Assembly: GCF_018853815.1 (NCBI RefSeq)
Contig: NZ_JAAOMP010000079.1
Location: 1 to 37,769 of the forward strand
DNA from: Acidithiobacillus sulfurivorans
GTDB lineage: Bacteria > Pseudomonadota > Gammaproteobacteria > Acidithiobacillales > Acidithiobacillaceae
Length of the DNA: 37,769 nucleotides
Reading direction: 5' to 3'
Shown: in pieces, positions 15,759-24,542 of the stretch
Layout of the letters: each line of letters opens with the position of its first letter
How positions within the stretch are numbered: the stretch's first letter is position 1
Program-made: the position numbers and the translations under genes
Notes under the pieces: generated by a model
Database searches by the model: none
Told to the model about the DNA's origin: nothing
The model's input: only the letters and a program-made list of their open reading frames with translations

Positions 15759-15953
15759 TGCAAGCGGTGGTGGGCCGGGAAGCTTTGCCGCTCCAACGTC
15801 CCTTGCCTGTTGTTCTAAGGCTCATCCTGCTGTCAGGAGAGAACTCGCCCTTTGGGCTCAAACAGCTCTCCTGACGGGCGCAGGATTTCACCAAGAACAA
15901 CCACGGCGCGGGCCAAAGTCGCGGCAAAGCTTCCCGGCCCACCACCGGTTGCA
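15759..15953. repeat. 195-nt imperfect palindrome (long hairpin; MITE-like or structured RNA)
   Basis: The outer arms 15759-15790 and 15922-15953 are 32 nt each and complementary at all but one position. Further in, 15809-15816 (GTTGTTCT) pairs with 15894-15901, 15824-15830 (ATCCTGC) with 15880-15886, and 15832-15841 (GTCAGGAGAG) with 15866-15875, leaving a 24-nt loop. Between the outer arms and the next helix is an internal bubble of about 18 and 20 nt. The whole element can fold as one long stem on either strand. It starts 3 nt after the rodA stop and lies between rodA and dacA. I find no target-site duplication and no second copy in the window. It fills most of the 301-bp gap between these genes, and I see no protein gene in it. 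Confidence 0.75.
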
Positions 15954-15956
15954 GGG

Positions 15957-17051
15957 CTATTCATGGGTTCGTGGATGTGCGTGCACTGACATCAGAATCC
16001 CCAGCCCGATCATGAATGTCAGCATGGCGGTACCGCCGTAGCTGATGAGGGGCAGTGGCACTCCGACTACGGGTAAAATCCCCGTGGTCATCCCCATGTT
16101 GATAAAAATATACAGAAAAAATGTCAGACTCAGGGTGCCGGCAATCAAGCGGCCAAAAGCATCTCGACTTTCAAAGGCGATGACCAGCCCGCGCAGGACA
16201 ATCAGGAGGTAAGTGGCGATCAGAATGAGCACACCAAAAAGGCCGAATTCTTCGGCAAAACCGGCAAAAACAAAATCTGTTTGTGCTTCGGGCAAAAAGT
16301 CGAGGTTGACCTGGGTACCGTTAAACCAGCCCTTTCCCCAAAAGCCCCCGGAGCCAACAGCAATCATGCTCTGAATGATGTGATATCCCGCCCCCAAGGG
16401 GTCGCGTTGAGGGTCAAGGAAGGTCAGAATGCGCTCCTTTTGATAACCGTGCAGGAAATGCCACATGACGGGTCCGCTGACCGCGACAATGATGAGTAGT
16501 CCAATAAACCAGCGCCGTCTCACGCCAGCCAGCCACATCATAAAAATACCAGCGGCACCAATTTGTGCGGCGGTACCCAGATCTGGCTCCTTGGCAATCA
16601 GCAGAAAAGGAATGGCGATCAGTATCAATCCGGTAATTGCGGCACGCCAATGGCGCACGTTTTCCTGCTGGGAGTAGTAGTAGGCCATCAGTAGCGGTAA
16701 AGCCAGTTTCATGAGTTCCGAGGGCTGAAAGGTGACGGGTCCGGCACCTAACCAGCGTCGGGCTCCCAGGCTGGTTTTGCCAGCGACCAGGGTGAGTGCC
16801 AGGAGGATAACGCCGATGCCATAAAGTGCCGGAGCCCAGGCGCGAATGCGTTCCGGCGGGGTATTGGCAATGGCGATCAGCACAATAAAACCGATAGCAA
16901 AGTGGAATAACTGGGCGAAAACCACGCGCAGACTTTCCTGGCTGCCGCTGTAAAGTACGGCCAAACTGATGCCCATCAGAATGACAACGCCGATCAACAG
17001 TGCTGGATCCAGTTTTTGCAAGGGACGGAACAGGCGTTGTGACAGGTTCAT
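15957..17051 (-). CDS. rodA: RodA, rod-shape SEDS peptidoglycan glycosyltransferase
   Basis: A 364-aa multi-pass inner-membrane protein of the SEDS family, which polymerises lipid II during side-wall growth with PBP2 and MreBCD. About ten hydrophobic segments are visible. Conserved family stretches include GARRWLGAGPVTFQPSELMK, FLDPQRDPLGAGYHIIQSM and, near the C-terminus, PLPLISYGGTAML. The ATG at 17051 overlaps the mreD stop by 4 nt. An upstream in-frame ATG at 17240 would run back through mreD and is rejected. The PBP2 gene (mrdA) that normally sits between mreD and rodA is missing from this position. The stop is immediately followed by the 195-nt palindrome. Confidence 0.95.
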   Translation of the reverse strand: MNLSQRLFRPLQKLDPALLIGVVILMGISLAVLYSGSQESLRVVFAQLFHFAIGFIVLIAIANTPPERIRAWAPALYGIGVILLALTLVAGKTSLGARRWLGAGPVTFQPSELMKLALPLLMAYYYSQQENVRHWRAAITGLILIAIPFLLIAKEPDLGTAAQIGAAGIFMMWLAGVRRRWFIGLLIIVAVSGPVMWHFLHGYQKERILTFLDPQRDPLGAGYHIIQSMIAVGSGGFWGKGWFNGTQVNLDFLPEAQTDFVFAGFAEEFGLFGVLILIATYLLIVLRGLVIAFESRDAFGRLIAGTLSLTFFLYIFINMGMTTGILPVVGVPLPLISYGGTAMLTFMIGLGILMSVHAHPRTHE

Positions 17052-17521
17052 GACGATGCCTGCATATGATGGCGTAGATAATCCAGCAAATAGGTAAACA
17101 GGGGCCATAGTAAGGCCCCCATCAACGGGCTGATGAGCAGGCTGAAATGCCAGCTCACTGGCCCGGACCATAGTTGCCAGGACCAGACGATCAGTCGATG
17201 GGCGAACAACAGCATGAAAATGAAAACCAATTGTTCCCAAACGGATAGATGGCGTACCCTGCCCAGGCCATTGACCAGCGCATAAATCATGAGAACACCG
17301 GCAACGGCCTGTCCACCGGGCACATCACCCATCACCATATCCTGAAGTAATCCTATGAGCCATACCACCGTATAGCTGAGTTCGGAGCCACTACGGATCG
17401 ACCAGTAAAGCAGAAGCATGGCTACAAAATCCGGATGGATCATGCCATAAACAGGGCCAGAGGGGAGCGTTTCCAGGACCATAGCCAGGAAAAAGGCGAT
17501 CACCATGGCGATAGCATTCAT
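17048..17521 (-). CDS. mreD: Rod-shape determining protein MreD
   Basis: A 157-aa inner-membrane protein of the elongasome with about five membrane segments, beginning with AIAMVIAFFLAMVLE and including a conserved charged loop with GLLQDMVMGDVPGGQA. MreD works with MreC to link MreB to the wall synthases. The length is normal. The ATG overlaps the mreC stop by 4 nt and the stop overlaps the rodA start, so mreC-mreD-rodA are translationally coupled. Confidence 0.93.
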   Translation of the reverse strand: MNAIAMVIAFFLAMVLETLPSGPVYGMIHPDFVAMLLLYWSIRSGSELSYTVVWLIGLLQDMVMGDVPGGQAVAGVLMIYALVNGLGRVRHLSVWEQLVFIFMLLFAHRLIVWSWQLWSGPVSWHFSLLISPLMGALLWPLFTYLLDYLRHHMQASS

Positions 17522-18357
17522 GCTTTGTCAGGCCGTGATGTCGGCTTGTTCTTTAGAAGTATGAGTACCGTGGTGAGCTGACCCAAGGGTACTGCGGGCC
17601 GCACTGAAATTTGCGCAAAGGGCTCGTCACCATTGTGAATGACCCTGGAAATGGTACCAATATGCAGGCCAGAGGGAAAACGCCCCCCGAGCCCAGAGGT
17701 GACCAATTGATCACCTGCTTTCAGGGTGGTGTTGCGCGGCTGAAAGGGAACACTCAACCAATGAATATTGCCCTTGCCATTAACCAGCAGCGGAAGGTTT
17801 GTGCCCGCCAGTTGCGCCGGGATGCTGCTGTCGAGGTCGGAAATCAGGGCGATCTGGGCGCTGAGATCGGCTACGTGAATGACTTGCCCGGCCACACCGC
17901 CAGCGGCCAGCACCGGCTGACCCACCTGAACGCCATTGCGACTGCCCAGATTGACGGTAATGAGCTGGCTACCGGGAGAAAAGTTTTCGGCGATGACCTG
18001 GGCAACAGCCATCTTCCCGGGCGGCTGGGGAAAGCTGTCGAGTAATGCCAACAGTTGCCGGTTTTCATTGTGTAATATCTCGTTTTCCAGCAGTTTTGGT
18101 TCCAGTGTTTTGAGTTTTTCCCGCATTTGCGCATTTTCGGCAAGCAAACTGCGGCGATCTTGCAGGTATTGACCCACTGTACGCCAGTTTTCTGTGACCT
18201 GAAGATCCAGCCAATGAATGGGATAAGTCAGATTCCCGGACCAGTTCAGCATGTTGGGATGCTTTTCGCTGAGCCCCGCAATGACAATACTCAACAACAC
18301 AAATGCCGCTACACGAAGGAGCGGCGGGTAGCGGCGGGGGAAAAACAACGCTGGCAT
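17518..18357 (-). CDS. mreC: Rod-shape determining protein MreC
   Basis: A 279-aa protein with one N-terminal membrane segment (about 12-27), a coiled-coil stretch (about 70-105, AENAQMREKLKTLEPKLLEN) and the two beta-barrel MreC domain (GSRNGVQVGQPVLAAGGVAGQV; then LKAGDQLVTSGLGGRFPSGL). It sits in the periplasm and activates PBP2-RodA. It follows mreB with a 25-nt gap and overlaps mreD by 4 nt. The length is close to typical values for proteobacteria. Confidence 0.95.
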   Translation of the reverse strand: MPALFFPRRYPPLLRVAAFVLLSIVIAGLSEKHPNMLNWSGNLTYPIHWLDLQVTENWRTVGQYLQDRRSLLAENAQMREKLKTLEPKLLENEILHNENRQLLALLDSFPQPPGKMAVAQVIAENFSPGSQLITVNLGSRNGVQVGQPVLAAGGVAGQVIHVADLSAQIALISDLDSSIPAQLAGTNLPLLVNGKGNIHWLSVPFQPRNTTLKAGDQLVTSGLGGRFPSGLHIGTISRVIHNGDEPFAQISVRPAVPLGQLTTVLILLKNKPTSRPDKA

Positions 18358-18382
18358 GCTGAATGTTTACAGTTTCGCCGAA

Positions 18383-19621
<1,239 letters not shown>

Positions 19622-19648
19622 CTAATGCTGCTCGTCACCTGAAGATGG

Positions 19649-21376
19649 TTAAAGCTTGTAGGTTTTAGGGAAGGCAATACCGTGGTTGTTGGCCATGTCC
19701 TTGTTGAGTACTGGCAGATCCACTTTGTCTACCCGCACATTCTTTTTGGACTGCAGCCACTTTGAAAAAATATCCCAGACTGGTTTCCCTTCAACAGGTT
19801 GCATGGCTGCCCAGCCTGCCACTTTGTATTTTTTGCTGGCAGACATCGTTTGACCACCAACCCGCATATTGCTGCACCGATGATAGATTTTTTCATCCGG
19901 ATTAAAGTCATACTGAATATTCCCGACCCGGATCATATCCCCGCCCTGTTGATAATATGGGTTCGGATTGAAGATGTTATCTGCCACCTGCTCCATGATG
20001 TTCTTGATTTGTTCCCCGGTGTAGGTGTTGACGGTAACCTGGGGATAGGTGATGGCCGTCTGCCCCATGACGTCTTCCATGGTAATGGTTTCACCGGGGA
20101 GCTTGCAGTAGCCCCAGCGGAAGCCGGGGGAGAAAGAGACTTCGCAATCCATTTCTTCCCGTAAGGCGTCACAAAGTAGCTGGTCAAAGCTGCCATTAAA
20201 GTTGTCACGCCGATAAAGCAGGCTTTCGGTAGTAGCCAGGGGCTGCGCCAATTTCTGCTGATAAGGGCTGCGAACCTTATGGATGTAGTCAGCCATCTCC
20301 GGATCTTCCTTGATCAGGTTGGAGAACACCGGCAGATAATGGAAACGCCAGCCATTGAGCTTACCTTTGCCGACATCCAGATCGAAACGGGCTAATACCT
20401 TGCCATTGGTGCTGGTATTGATAATCAGAGTCTTGCCGACCATAAATGGCTTGGGTCCCATAATGTCATGGGTATGACCACCCAGGATGATGTCAATACC
20501 CTTGACCATTGAGGCCATTTTCTTGTCAACGTCAGCACCGTTATGCGAGAGCAAGACCACCAGGTCAGCGTGCTGTTTCTCGCGGCATTCTGTCACCATT
20601 TTCTGCATATGCTCGGTATGAATACCAAACCCCCAGTCAGGTATCATGTAACCGGGATTGGCAATGGGGGTAAACGGAAAAGCCTGACCAATAACGGCAA
20701 TTTTACGGCCACTGACCTCATGAATATGGTAGGGTTTAAAAACCAGTTCCTGCCAGGTATTGTTGAAGATGTTCTGGGCCAGAAAATTGGCCTTGAGTTC
20801 AGTTTTGACCAGGTGCTCCACCTGATCCTGCCCGTAAGTAAATTCCCAGTGACCAACAAAATCATCTATCCCCAAGAGATTCTGGGCACCGACCATATCC
20901 GCACCCTTGGTCCAGAGACTGGTCGCTGAACCCTGCCAGGTATCTCCACCATCCAGCAGCAACACCTTGTCTCCACGTTGTTGCCGATAGCGTTTGACCA
21001 GGCTGGCGATATGTGCGTATCCACCGATTTTGCCGTATTTGTGCGCGAGGGTGTCGAAGTCCAGGCAAGAATAGGCATATTTGCTGGAATAGGGGGTGGC
21101 TACTCCATAATAATCCAGCATCCACTGTCCGCAGAGATGGGGAACCTGATTCAGTACCTGCCCTACGCCGATGTTGGTATCCGGCTCACGCCACCATACC
21201 GGCAGCAGTTGCGCATGAGAGTCAGTCATGTGCAATAAGGTGACATTTCCGTAATCAGGAATTTCATAAGGGTCGGCATCTGCTCCCCAGGCCGACTGCA
21301 CGGCACCTGGTGTCAAGAAGCTGCCAGCACCGGCTATGCCCATTAATTGCATGAAATCACGTCTACTTAAATTCAT
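19649..21376 (-). CDS. soxB: Thiosulfohydrolase SoxB
   Basis: A 575-aa periplasmic di-manganese enzyme that hydrolyses the sulfone from SoxY-S-sulfonate species and releases sulfate. A Tat signal is at the N-terminus (SRRDFMQLMG). Metal and catalytic motifs of the 5'-nucleotidase/SoxB family are present: TDSH (Asp52, His54), GGDTWQGS (Asp145), GHWEFTYG (His176), LSHNGAD and GGHTHD. The length matches SoxB. GGAGG stands about 6 nt before the ATG. It is the last gene of soxXYZA-(DUF302)-soxB and is followed by a strong terminator. No soxCD follows, so bound sulfane sulfur would not be fully oxidised by Sox alone. Confidence 0.97.
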   Translation of the reverse strand: MNLSRRDFMQLMGIAGAGSFLTPGAVQSAWGADADPYEIPDYGNVTLLHMTDSHAQLLPVWWREPDTNIGVGQVLNQVPHLCGQWMLDYYGVATPYSSKYAYSCLDFDTLAHKYGKIGGYAHIASLVKRYRQQRGDKVLLLDGGDTWQGSATSLWTKGADMVGAQNLLGIDDFVGHWEFTYGQDQVEHLVKTELKANFLAQNIFNNTWQELVFKPYHIHEVSGRKIAVIGQAFPFTPIANPGYMIPDWGFGIHTEHMQKMVTECREKQHADLVVLLSHNGADVDKKMASMVKGIDIILGGHTHDIMGPKPFMVGKTLIINTSTNGKVLARFDLDVGKGKLNGWRFHYLPVFSNLIKEDPEMADYIHKVRSPYQQKLAQPLATTESLLYRRDNFNGSFDQLLCDALREEMDCEVSFSPGFRWGYCKLPGETITMEDVMGQTAITYPQVTVNTYTGEQIKNIMEQVADNIFNPNPYYQQGGDMIRVGNIQYDFNPDEKIYHRCSNMRVGGQTMSASKKYKVAGWAAMQPVEGKPVWDIFSKWLQSKKNVRVDKVDLPVLNKDMANNHGIAFPKTYKL

Positions 21377-21394
21377 TGAATCCTCCGGTACGGA

Positions 21395-21922
21395 TTAAAG
21401 CCCGCCAGCAGCGGCTTGCTTCATCACGTGGATAATCTGATGATCCAGTTCCTGAGCCACCTTGGCGGATTCTGGATTTTTCGGGAAATATTTCAGGGCA
21501 TAAGTCGGTAAATAGGTCATCAATTTTAGTTGGCCATTTTGTTCATACATGACAATTTTACAGGGTGCAAAAGCCCCAAATTCCGGTGTGCTTTTGAGAA
21601 TTTTTGCACCCAGTACCAAATTACAGACCTCATAAATGACATAGGGCTGATTGCTTTTAATACCTCTTTCCTTGAGTCCCTGCTGAACATCCAGCGTACC
21701 TACTACATTCATATTTTCAGCCTCGGCACCGCTCTGAATGCCCATCTTGATCTGGGCCGGAGTGACACCTTTCTGCACATTGACAATGTACAACGGGCTG
21801 GCGGTATTAATTGCTGGCATTCCAGATACTGTCGAAGAAATCTCGGCACCCTGTGCCCAGCCGCCAAGACTCAATCCCGTGCAACATAATCCGAGCACGA
21901 GTAATGATTTTTTCATATTCAT
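21395..21922 (-). CDS. Secreted DUF302 protein of the sox operon
   Basis: A 175-aa protein with an N-terminal signal peptide (MKKSLLVLGLCCTGLSLGGW, cleavage probably after AQG) and a DUF302-like region (about 95-160) with IYEVCNLVLGAKILKSTPEFGAFAPCKIVMYEQNG. Two conserved-looking cysteines are in that region. The start at 21922 is chosen because GGGGAAT stands before it, while an ATG four codons earlier is possible. It lies between soxA and soxB, the position of the hypothetical gene in Acidithiobacillus sox clusters. DUF302 function is not known, and a role in handling a Sox intermediate or metal in the periplasm is only inferred from the operon. Confidence 0.75.
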   Translation of the reverse strand: MNMKKSLLVLGLCCTGLSLGGWAQGAEISSTVSGMPAINTASPLYIVNVQKGVTPAQIKMGIQSGAEAENMNVVGTLDVQQGLKERGIKSNQPYVIYEVCNLVLGAKILKSTPEFGAFAPCKIVMYEQNGQLKLMTYLPTYALKYFPKNPESAKVAQELDHQIIHVMKQAAAGGL

Positions 21923-21992
21923 GGTATTCCCCATTGTTTCTGGTAGAAGTAGTACCGGGTAAAAATTCAGGATTTATTACCCGGGGTTGAGT

Positions 21993-22856
21993 TCAGGGAC
22001 GATATCCCGGCACATTGATCTTGATTCCGTTGCTGAGATAACTCATGAAATATTCCAGCCGCTGATAATCTGCGCTTTCGAGCGGTTGTGGTACCGCACC
22101 TACTTTTTTATCACAACCCTGCATCCGCTTTTGCAAAGTATTTACTGCCGACCAGGCCGCGCGATAAGTTGGAAAATGGGCACTTTGGCCCTGTACTGGA
22201 GAGATGATTTGTGCGCGTAAATATTTCCCGGCATAAGCAACATGACAAGTAGCGCAGGAAAAATTCAGTTGCCCGCGTTTCATGAAAAAGTAGGCTTTCC
22301 CTTCTTCAAAGGCTTGCGTGGCTCCCGGACCCTGTACCTGAACATCTACGGGCATACCATTAGATAACGAGGTCAGATAGGTTTGCAAAGCCACCATATC
22401 ACTGCTGCCATATTTAAGCGGTGCCTCACCATTAGCCTTGCGGCAAGCATTCAGACTGGTACCGATAGTCACTAGGTCATGGGTTTTGGGATCATACATG
22501 GGGTAGTGCGCCGCCACACCCTTGCCACCATCAGGATAACAACTGGCATAAGACTTGCCGTTAGCAAAAGGTTTGGTCCATAAAGCCTTGCCTTGGGATA
22601 AAGTCAAATCTCCGGGATTAAACTGAATGGCCTCCTGATATTGACTGTACATTTCCGGGCTGAATGCATAAGAACCCAGCGCGTACTTCTCCAAAGACAT
22701 TTTGGGATTTTGTTCCTCGAAATAGGTATGAAATTGTTTGAGAGTCTCGGCCGGTCCGACCTTGGTATTTCCCAGGTCCCACCAGTTGACTGCCTGCGCG
22801 GCGTCACTGACACCAGCTAGGCCTATGATTGAAAGCGCAATCAGCAACCGCTTCAT
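21993..22856 (-). CDS. soxA: Sulfur oxidation c-type cytochrome SoxA (single heme)
   Basis: A 287-aa periplasmic subunit of the SoxXA complex, which couples thiosulfate oxidatively to the SoxY cysteine. Signal peptide about 1-22. One heme site is present, CATCH at 201-205. Cys248 in MQGCDKKV is the conserved residue that ligates heme and can carry a persulfide. The N-terminal heme site of diheme SoxA proteins is absent: the equivalent region has Cys106 (ASCYPDGG) and Cys138 (NACRK) without CxxCH, a pair that may form a disulfide as in single-heme forms. AGGAGG stands 5 nt before the ATG. The gene is third from last in the operon, after soxZ. Confidence 0.95.
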   Translation of the reverse strand: MKRLLIALSIIGLAGVSDAAQAVNWWDLGNTKVGPAETLKQFHTYFEEQNPKMSLEKYALGSYAFSPEMYSQYQEAIQFNPGDLTLSQGKALWTKPFANGKSYASCYPDGGKGVAAHYPMYDPKTHDLVTIGTSLNACRKANGEAPLKYGSSDMVALQTYLTSLSNGMPVDVQVQGPGATQAFEEGKAYFFMKRGQLNFSCATCHVAYAGKYLRAQIISPVQGQSAHFPTYRAAWSAVNTLQKRMQGCDKKVGAVPQPLESADYQRLEYFMSYLSNGIKINVPGYRP

Positions 22857-22906
22857 GGGTTCCTCCTTTTGTTGCAGGGGCGATTACATTCGCCCCGATA
22901 TAGGTA

Positions 22907-23239
22907 TCAGGCTACTGTCAGTTTGGAGTCAGCACTCCAGTTACCGCCGGTATTGTCTTTCCAGACCATTTTCAGGGTTCCGCTACTTTCGGCCCGCAAT
23001 TTGAAAGCGAGGTAGGGATTGGCACTGACGGCTGTACTCCAGTCGATGTCCAGTAAAGGCTTGTCATCAAATGTCACGGTGACGGTCTGGATAAAATGGG
23101 CCGGAATGACTTTTCCAGCCTTGTCTTTGGTCAGACCCGTAGTCATGGGATTCATGATCAATGAACGGATTTCGACAATTTCCCCTTTTTTGGCGCTGCT
23201 TGCCATGCGAATCATTGGGTTACCTACATTTCCTGCCAT
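22907..23239 (-). CDS. soxZ: Sulfur carrier complex subunit SoxZ
   Basis: A 110-aa periplasmic partner of SoxY. It has an immunoglobulin-like fold with IRSLIMNPMTTGL near residue 24 and WKDNTGGNWSAD near the C-terminus. It has no signal peptide and would be exported folded with Tat-dependent SoxY. GAGGA precedes the ATG. It lies 34 nt after soxY and 50 nt before soxA. The C-terminal strand residues match SoxZ proteins. Confidence 0.95.
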   Translation of the reverse strand: MAGNVGNPMIRMASSAKKGEIVEIRSLIMNPMTTGLTKDKAGKVIPAHFIQTVTVTFDDKPLLDIDWSTAVSANPYLAFKLRAESSGTLKMVWKDNTGGNWSADSKLTVA

Positions 23240-23273
23240 GGATAATTCCTCTTTTCAATGGGTGTATATTGGT

Positions 23274-23789
23274 TTAACCGCCGCAACCACCAATGGTGAC
23301 TTTGACTTCCCGGGGGGCAGAGGCCATCAGTACGCCTTTATTGGTTTTGGCAACGACCCGGACATTGTCAGTTTTTGCCATTTTGATGCGTTGTTGGATG
23401 TATGCTTTACCCGCTGCAGGCGTAAACGTGAACTGACTGGCCAGAGGGGTGGGGTTGTGATCGACAAAAAGATAAACCGTTGCAATGTAATCGTCTGCCG
23501 TCATGGGTGAATCCACTTCAATGGTGACGGGAACCGCTCCGCCGTTTTCAGCAATAGTGGGCGCTGTCAGTTTGACTTTGGAGGATACCGGAATGTCGGT
23601 TTTACCAACGGAGTCGGACATGGCTTCTTTCAGCAACTTGGCATCAAAAGCTTTTTCAGGCCATCCGGCAACATTATCCGCAAAGGCCAGCTGCGGCTTG
23701 ATCAAGCCAAGACCAGCAGCCGTAGCCACCGCCCCTGTAGCTAGGCTGGCACCTAAAAACTGGCGTCGCTCAATGGGTTTACTCATCAT
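23274..23789 (-). CDS. soxY: Sulfur carrier protein SoxY
   Basis: A 171-aa periplasmic carrier that holds sulfur intermediates on a cysteine in its flexible C-terminal tail, GGCGG, which ends the protein here. The Tat signal has RRQFLGAS near residue 8 and a hydrophobic stretch to AFA. Two ATG codons stand in tandem at 23789 and 23786, with GGAG 6 or 9 nt before them, and either could be used. A longer frame would reach back into soxX and is not needed. SoxYZ delivers intermediates to SoxXA and SoxB. Confidence 0.96.
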   Translation of the reverse strand: MMSKPIERRQFLGASLATGAVATAAGLGLIKPQLAFADNVAGWPEKAFDAKLLKEAMSDSVGKTDIPVSSKVKLTAPTIAENGGAVPVTIEVDSPMTADDYIATVYLFVDHNPTPLASQFTFTPAAGKAYIQQRIKMAKTDNVRVVAKTNKGVLMASAPREVKVTIGGCGG

Positions 23790-23821
23790 TATTGTCTCCT
23801 TAGGAATTACGGGTGGATTTT

Positions 23822-24217
23822 TTACTTCAAAGACCACAAATAGTCGGCAACCTGCTCTAACTGTGTCTGCGTAAGCACTTTGTTTTTTCCAAATTCAGGC
23901 ATGTTTGCGTAAGGAAATAGTTTTTCAGGATCACCCAAAAAAGCTACGAGTTTTTCCTTGGTCTGAAACATCTGCTGAAAGGTCACCCCCTGCATGGGCA
24001 GGGCCGGACCCACATTGCCCGCCATTGTTCCACCTGGTAGAGCGTGGCAGGCCAAGCAGTTTCCCTGAGCGCGATTGAAGGCAATAGCTTTACCGGCCTG
24101 AATACTGCTGACGTTGCCTGGCGCTTCTGCCGCTGCGGCATTTAGGCTAAGTCCCAGACAGGAAATCCCCGTCACCAGCAAAGCGATCTGAGCCAGCTGT
24201 TTATTTCTGTGCTTCAT
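23822..24217 (-). CDS. soxX: Sulfur oxidation c-type cytochrome SoxX
   Basis: A 131-aa monoheme cytochrome that pairs with SoxA. Signal peptide about 1-32 (cleavage after AAA). The heme site is CLACH (54-58) and the likely axial Met is Met106 in NMPEFG. The start at 24217 has GGAG 6 nt upstream. An in-frame ATG at 24283 would lie upstream of the sigma-54 promoter's transcription start and is rejected. It is the first gene of the sox operon. Confidence 0.95.
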   Translation of the reverse strand: MKHRNKQLAQIALLVTGISCLGLSLNAAAAEAPGNVSSIQAGKAIAFNRAQGNCLACHALPGGTMAGNVGPALPMQGVTFQQMFQTKEKLVAFLGDPEKLFPYANMPEFGKNKVLTQTQLEQVADYLWSLK

Positions 24218-24266
24218 AAAATGCTCCTTTAATGCAGCGCGTCCTACTGGCGCGGCAAAATCAATT

Positions 24267-24282
24267 AGCAGCTTTTGTGCCA
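24267..24282 (-). promoter_or_regulatory. Sigma-54 (-24/-12) promoter of the sox operon
   Basis: On the minus strand TGGCAC, five bases and CTGCT match the sigma-54 consensus TGGCACRNNNNTTGCW at every defined position but one. The invariant GG and GC have the correct spacing. Transcription should start near 24255, about 38 nt before the soxX ATG. Sigma-54 promoters need an activator with a GAFTGA loop, and such a gene (tspR) lies next door. Confidence 0.85.
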
Positions 24283-24360
24283 TCCTTTTAGAAAGAATGG
24301 CCTCCTACAATAAACAATAAAATAGTCTGTAAAGTATAATTAGGAGTATTATTTTTTTAA

Positions 24361-24374
24361 GCCATTTTTATGGC
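24361..24374. promoter_or_regulatory. Inverted repeat, candidate activator site 1
   Basis: GCCAT, four T and ATGGC form a perfect dyad centred about 86 bp upstream of the -24 GG of the sox promoter. This distance suits binding of an NtrC-type activator such as TspR. No binding data can be read from the sequence. Confidence 0.45.
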
Positions 24375-24394
24375 ATTTCAGGCCCTAAATTTGG

Positions 24395-24417
24395 ATCAAT
24401 GGGTGTTTTCCATTGAT
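24395..24417. promoter_or_regulatory. Inverted repeat, candidate activator site 2
   Basis: ATCAATGG, a 7-nt spacer and CCATTGAT form a perfect 8-bp dyad centred about 125 bp upstream of the -24 element and 38-39 bp from the first dyad. As a hairpin it has no U-run on the minus strand, so a terminator for tspR is less likely than a protein site. Confidence 0.45.
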
Positions 24418-24542
24418 TCAGAAAGGACGGTGCAAAGGCGCTGTTCGGGTTAGGGGGTTGCCGCGCCCAAGAGAAGGGGCAGTCGAGAGAAAAAACAGTG
24501 TGCCAAAAGGACCAGATGTTTCACGCAGGTCCCTGCAATGGA

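Larger units (their letters stand above)
24218..24542 (-). promoter_or_regulatory. sox operon control region
   Basis: A 325-bp stretch between the tspR stop and the soxX ATG. It contains a -24/-12 promoter (24267-24282) and two inverted repeats (24361-24374 and 24395-24417) placed where an enhancer-binding protein would sit. A further GCAGG/CCTGC dyad lies at 24525-24536 beside the tspR stop. The section 24295-24360 is very AT-rich, which would favour bending. I see no Rho-independent terminator for tspR and no RNA gene here. Confidence 0.7.

Noticed and set aside
15759-15953. Integron attC site or REP/REPIN reading of the palindrome
   Set aside because: The attC core boxes are not at the ends, no integrase or cassette genes are present, and the element is longer than typical attC or REPIN units. 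No second copy is in the window.
15736-16041. Short frames on both strands inside the 195-nt palindrome
   Set aside because: They mirror each other because of the inverted repeat, have no ribosome binding site, and run into rodA.
24395-24417. The 8-bp dyad as a Rho-independent terminator for tspR
   Set aside because: No T-run follows on the transcribed strand. Its distance from the sigma-54 promoter fits an activator site better.
24525-24536. GCAGG/CCTGC dyad beside the tspR stop as a terminator
   Set aside because: The stem is only 5 bp with a 2-nt spacer and no U-run follows on the minus strand.
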